From: a virus
IMG/VR virus record: IMGVR_UViG_3300044939_000165
Location: 1-64,000 of that record
Strand: one strand, 5' to 3'
DNA: 64,000 nt
Part shown: positions 60,019 through 64,000 of the stretch, piece by piece
How positions within the stretch are numbered: the stretch's first letter is position 1
Layout of the letters: each line of letters begins with the position of its first letter
Translations under genes and position numbers: made by a program
The notes under the pieces: model-generated
Told to the model about the DNA's origin: nothing
What the model saw: only the letters and a program-made list of their open reading frames with translations
The model's database searches: none

Positions 60019-63000
60019 TCATAAGTCGCTTGTATCGCTCGTGTACAAAGATGCTCTTTTTGACTTAGTTACCGGCGAGAGTTCGTGTTCATCTGGATCA
60101 CGCAAATCTTCGAAGATTTCTTCTTCGGTGTAACCGTCTAGCTCAGCGATTGGAAGCGGTGGCGGAAGTTGAGCAAGATATTTATCTGCGCTCATCAATT
60201 CACCATAGTTTGGGCCAAGCTCAACATCCCATCGATATGGCACGGGAAGCCATGGACACTCACGTGCCACACGTTCGGTACCGTACTTTTTGAAAATTTC
60301 TGGTACTTGATGCGCGTACTTTTTCGGTACTTGAAAACCAATTGAGTCATGTACGGTGAGTAGAATCCTCCCCTTGAGATCACGTTCAATTACGTCAGCA
60401 ACCCAACACAGCACTGTCAAAACAATATCGCTGTTAGTCGCTTGTATTTTGAAGTTGACAGCTTGCCTTTCCGCTTTGGCGCGAAGAGCACTAGGAGCAT
60501 ACTTACCGAGCGAAAAACGGCGACGCCGTCCATGGTAAGTTTCTACAATGCCGAAAGTACGCATCTCCCAGATTGTCTGGTTGATGAACGTCTCTAATGT
60601 TGGAAACTTAGTAAATAGTAATTTCTTGATTTGCTGCGCCAAATTGAGGTTGATGCCAGCAATTTCAGCGATTTTCTTCACACCGGCACCGTAAAGCAGC
60701 CCAAAGACAAGACGTTTGATATTGTCACGTAAAGCTTTGAGCCGCCTACCATACGCTTTATCTTCCAGCAAATCATCTTTGCCTTTGAGGAAATCGTCGT
60801 ACGACCACGCATGTTCATCGTCAATGGCAGCGTTCGCCAATGCGATGCGTCGTTCTTCTCCGTGTAATCCGGCGGCAACGAGATCAGGATTAAGGCATTG
60901 TGATGCGAAAAAGCAGTGCGGATCCATGCCTTCAAGCAGGGCGTTGATCAATTCAGTATCTTTGGCATAACCCGCAAAAATTGAAATTTCAGCGCCTTTA
61001 GCGTCAGCATTACCAAAACAATAACTGTCATCGTCAGGAATGAAGAGCTTTTTACATTTCACACCTTCAAAGACAGGTTTGCCATCTGAGCCGAGCACAA
61101 GATTTCCGCGCATATTGCGCAGAGCTCCAATTTGGCCCTTGATAATGTTTTGATTGTTGAAGCCGATGCCTTCAACGCCCGAGGACGATGAGAGGCGTCC
61201 AGTGGACGTACCTGTAATGTTGTAACCAGGATGAATGTGTCCATCCCCGAACATATTAGACAAGATGCCGATGTTTTTGAAAAAGCTGTTTTTGGCTTTA
61301 TCAGCTTTCTTCAGTGTCATCAGCAAATTCGCAAGCGGGCACTTGTACCGCGTAACGAGACTCTTGAGTACAGCTTCGCTAGTTTGCATCTGCCCCTTTA
61401 CGGTGTAATGCTCGGGGCGATACATGATTCGTCCGCCGACATAGCGAACAGTATCAGGGTTTTCACGCGCAATTTGTTCAGCGAGCTCTGGATCTGGATG
61501 CTTGTAACCTACGCCTCCATAGAAAAGGTAGTGAGATAATTTCTTCGGGCTATTCAATGGAAACTTCTCACCGCACAATTCGAAAATTTTTTCAGTAGTT
61601 GCAGTGATTGTGTTATCCAGCGCGCGGTTGCCCCATTCTAAGTAATCTTGGTCAATGTTGATGCCTAGATATTCGATCTTCGCAAGCTGTGTTTGTCGTG
61701 GAAGGTAGTCCTCTTTTACCAATCGGTGTAACGGCGCAGGATGATTGCACAGAACTTCAACGCGATATTTTGACAGCTCACTATTTGGCGGCCCTGAAAC
61801 AATTTCTTCATGGACTTGACGACGCCAGCGATCAAACTTGTCATCTTCATCATACATACGTGCACTTTGTTTGATGGCAAGGCGTCGTGTAGCGTCAGCG
61901 TCAACAGCGGCGTAGAAGTAAAGCTCATCAAGAGAGATATTTTCGAAACCTCCTTTATGCTTACGCTCCTTAGCGGCTTCGCGCTCAGCCTTACCTGTAA
62001 ATTCGCCGTTAGTTTTGGCGGCGAGCAACAAATTTAGATCGTCTAATTGCTGCTGAATGTGAGCTTGGTCAACTTTTCCTAAGGGTAGTTGTTTGAGCTT
62101 TTCTATGGCTTTCTTAATTGTTTCAGTACGAAAGCGGGCATTCTTAACGTGTCCAGCAGCAATGGCACGTTCAAGTGCTGCCGCAACCGTAGCTGGTAGT
62201 TTAACTGCACGTTTCGTCGAAACTTGCACTTCCGTAAAGCGCGCAACGTCAGTTTTTACTAGTTCATCATGCAAGCGGTCTTCATAACCAGCGAGAAAGG
62301 GCAAGAATTGTTTAGTCAAATACTTGAGGTTGTATTGCCCTTTTTTGTCTTCTTCGAGCACATGTTCAGCACAAAATACATCCCACGCAATTTTTCCTAC
62401 CTCACCAAGAGGCCAACCCAAACGCCAGAAAACTTTGAAATCGTACTTGGCATTGAACCAAATACACGGTTTACCACTTCGCAATAGCCAAACAATGTGT
62501 TCGTATGCTGCGGATGGATCATACGGCGTATCTTTGTGCCAAAGAGGCACTGTAGCCGCTTTACCATCATCCCATGCGAATGAAACGGCGATCAGTTTAG
62601 TGCCAGTCCAATGTGGATGTAGTGTATTAGTTTCGGTATCGAACGAAATTTTCCAATCAAGAGGATCGATGCCAGGTCGCGTATAATCAAAAACATGCCG
62701 TACGAGATCTTTCACCTCAGCAATGGTTTTTGGATAGATGTAATCTTTTTCAATTTCTGCTCGCGTAAGTACACGAATTTCGGCGTGTGCCGCAATTCGC
62801 ATAGCCCGCTCAACGTCGGCTAATACAGAACTATATTTGCCGACCGCAGCGGCGAGGGACTTAAGCGACTGTGTAAAGACAACTGTGAGATACGCATCAC
62901 CAAATTTCACATTTTCGAAAACGCGCCCAATAGCTTCTTTTTCAGACCGCACTGGGATACCAAGCGCATGAAGCGATGGTACACCACACGCGATAACTGT

Positions 63001-63468
63001 AATCGAACGCTCTGGCGCGTTAGCCTGACGCATAGCCGCTAACCGAGTAACTTCAGTCTTGAGCGGTGTGCGACATGCTGTGATGATTGCTTTACTAGGT
63101 GCGTCGACAGCACACTTTACGGCGTACACATATCGAAAGTTCAGCACAGCAAATTCTGGATGCCGGCGCTGTACTTCTTTGATCGCGTTCTTCAGAACGC
63201 GTGCACCGTCCTCACGGAACGGTTGATGAAACAGCGAGTTGTCTGGAATGGTTTGACCGCCGACAATTGACAGACGAGGTGCAATCGGCGCGTCACCAAT
63301 AACGAGGATGTCCGCGTAATCTGGGCCATCCGAGTAGGGAAAGTAGTGTGTACCCTTAAAGGCAGGGCACGACGTACACCCCGGACCTGCTTTGTAAGCA
63401 AATTCGGGGCGCGCGCAAATATCACAGTGAAACGGAGGGGGCGCTTCCGATAGCGAGATTGACGCCAT
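60019..63468 (-). CDS. DNA polymerase A with N-terminal UDG-like domain (1149 aa)
   Basis: Replicative family A polymerase. N-terminal domain (1-225) resembles Fe-S family uracil-DNA glycosylases: Cys15/18, Cys31/34, then GDAP (58-61) and KCAVD; its Cys positions fit a metal cluster. Exonuclease: Exo I DTET (277-280), Exo II NAKYD (339-343), Exo III YAAVDADATRR (519-529) after a ~120-residue insertion. Polymerase: motif A NADAKGAEIS (820-829), motif B RDNIKRLVFGLLYGAG (914-929), motif C HDS (1040-1042) where HDE is usual. Good ribosome site (GGAG, 8 nt). Confidence 0.92.
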   Translation of the reverse strand: MASISLSEAPPPFHCDICARPEFAYKAGPGCTSCPAFKGTHYFPYSDGPDYADILVIGDAPIAPRLSIVGGQTIPDNSLFHQPFREDGARVLKNAIKEVQRRHPEFAVLNFRYVYAVKCAVDAPSKAIITACRTPLKTEVTRLAAMRQANAPERSITVIACGVPSLHALGIPVRSEKEAIGRVFENVKFGDAYLTVVFTQSLKSLAAAVGKYSSVLADVERAMRIAAHAEIRVLTRAEIEKDYIYPKTIAEVKDLVRHVFDYTRPGIDPLDWKISFDTETNTLHPHWTGTKLIAVSFAWDDGKAATVPLWHKDTPYDPSAAYEHIVWLLRSGKPCIWFNAKYDFKVFWRLGWPLGEVGKIAWDVFCAEHVLEEDKKGQYNLKYLTKQFLPFLAGYEDRLHDELVKTDVARFTEVQVSTKRAVKLPATVAAALERAIAAGHVKNARFRTETIKKAIEKLKQLPLGKVDQAHIQQQLDDLNLLLAAKTNGEFTGKAEREAAKERKHKGGFENISLDELYFYAAVDADATRRLAIKQSARMYDEDDKFDRWRRQVHEEIVSGPPNSELSKYRVEVLCNHPAPLHRLVKEDYLPRQTQLAKIEYLGINIDQDYLEWGNRALDNTITATTEKIFELCGEKFPLNSPKKLSHYLFYGGVGYKHPDPELAEQIARENPDTVRYVGGRIMYRPEHYTVKGQMQTSEAVLKSLVTRYKCPLANLLMTLKKADKAKNSFFKNIGILSNMFGDGHIHPGYNITGTSTGRLSSSSGVEGIGFNNQNIIKGQIGALRNMRGNLVLGSDGKPVFEGVKCKKLFIPDDDSYCFGNADAKGAEISIFAGYAKDTELINALLEGMDPHCFFASQCLNPDLVAAGLHGEERRIALANAAIDDEHAWSYDDFLKGKDDLLEDKAYGRRLKALRDNIKRLVFGLLYGAGVKKIAEIAGINLNLAQQIKKLLFTKFPTLETFINQTIWEMRTFGIVETYHGRRRRFSLGKYAPSALRAKAERQAVNFKIQATNSDIVLTVLCWVADVIERDLKGRILLTVHDSIGFQVPKKYAHQVPEIFKKYGTERVARECPWLPVPYRWDVELGPNYGELMSADKYLAQLPPPLPIAELDGYTEEEIFEDLRDPDEHELSPVTKSKRASLYTSDTSDL

Positions 63469-63558
63469 TTAACAGCTCCATTTCGGAAAGGGTTTGAGTT
63501 CGACCGTTTTGTAATACTGGAACTTAGATGTTCGTTTGTCTTTCAGTATCTACGGCTT

Positions 63559-63993
63559 TTATAAGTTGTTATTGAGAATATGATTGCGACGTACTAGTCC
63601 AGGTGGACCATCGTCGACTGAACCATTGGACTGATTACGGTCAATGTTGGGTTGCCGTTCGACAAACGATTTACGAAGATCAGAAACGACCTTTGAAACA
63701 TCTATAACGGTAATTTCGTCAGTCCGCATTACACCGCCAAAAGAGCGCAAAGCGGACAAAACTTTAGCTGTGTCATATTGATGTTCGCGTTTAGAAAGAG
63801 GGTGCTGATCAAGCTGGTGCTTAAGTAAGTTTGGCGGAGTACGATAATATGGCTCAACACGATGAAGTAAGCCGCCGGGTGCAACTATTGAAATCCAATC
63901 AACGACAAGATATCCAAGATCTTCAAAGTAATACACTCCAGCTTGCGCATGGTTTAGTGCAAGCCAGCGAGCTGGATCTTTTGATCCAAGCAT
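63559..63993 (-). CDS. Partial hypothetical protein at window edge
   Basis: Open to within 7 bp of the window end; the Met at 63993 has no ribosome site visible, so the true start may lie outside. Mixed composition (YYFEDLGYLVVDWISIVAPGG) with a basic, Asn-rich C terminus. Not recognised. It is upstream of the polymerase gene and probably in the same transcript. Confidence 0.45.
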   Translation of the reverse strand: MLGSKDPARWLALNHAQAGVYYFEDLGYLVVDWISIVAPGGLLHRVEPYYRTPPNLLKHQLDQHPLSKREHQYDTAKVLSALRSFGGVMRTDEITVIDVSKVVSDLRKSFVERQPNIDRNQSNGSVDDGPPGLVRRNHILNNNL

Positions 63994-64000
63994 TACAGCT

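Noticed and set aside
1-64000. tRNA or rRNA genes
   Set aside because: No cloverleaf-like sequence with conserved T-loop (GTTCRA) in a suitable frame was noticed by eye; a covariance search would be decisive.

Overview
The window is part of a tailed bacteriophage genome, or of an integrated or plasmid-like copy of one. It is densely packed, with many 1-4 nt start/stop overlaps and no rRNA, tRNA, CRISPR array or insertion sequence that I can see. The gp25-like and baseplate-J-like genes point to a contractile-tailed (myovirus-type) particle. Portal, capsid, sheath and tail-tube genes are not recognisable here, so the genome continues beyond the window. The host cannot be named. Seven copies of GCGATCGC and a B12-dependent ribonucleotide reductase are only weak hints.

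Layout. Positions 1-3.4 kb are mostly non-coding: degenerate C-rich repeats at the left edge, several short genes, a four-copy GTCTCAAACGCCGACGGG repeat, an exact 47-bp tandem repeat, a large inverted repeat with alternating purine-pyrimidine arms, a small possible ribbon-helix-helix gene, and an array of about 50-bp units containing six exact copies of an 11-mer. This looks like an origin or partition locus. From 3.9 to 17.7 kb lie mainly leftward genes for nucleotide metabolism and regulation (dCMP deaminase fusion, ThyX, Xre regulator, UvrD-like helicase) among many small unknown and zinc-binding proteins. Between 17.7 and 20 kb are short genes on both strands (metallopeptidase-like protein, lipoprotein, holin-like protein). 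From 20 to 25.5 kb is a leftward block with a GHKL ATPase/HExxH fusion and a DinG-like helicase.

Positions 25.6-48.5 kb are a rightward tail operon: tail assembly chaperone with a canonical -1 slippery site, tape measure, hub and tip proteins, a sigma-like protein, an amidase-like protein, gp25, baseplate J, a giant baseplate or fibre protein, and a tail fibre. Leftward RNR and RuvC genes follow (48.6-51.6 kb), then a second rightward block (51.6-58.3 kb) with virion-like proteins, the large terminase and a DNA methyltransferase. The right end is leftward again: a GC-rich PcfJ-like gene, a UDG-domain/family A DNA polymerase fusion, and a gene cut by the window edge.

How it fits together. The leftward genes supply DNA precursors (RNR, dCMP deaminase, ThyX), replication and recombination (PolA, two helicases, RuvC) and regulation. 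The rightward genes build the tail and package DNA. Bidirectional hairpin terminators separate most convergent blocks. The most striking unexplained signal is the 10-mer TTTACGSCGT. I find it 19 times exactly across the window, in intergenic DNA and in different reading frames of genes on both strands, mostly in one orientation, where well under one copy is expected by chance.
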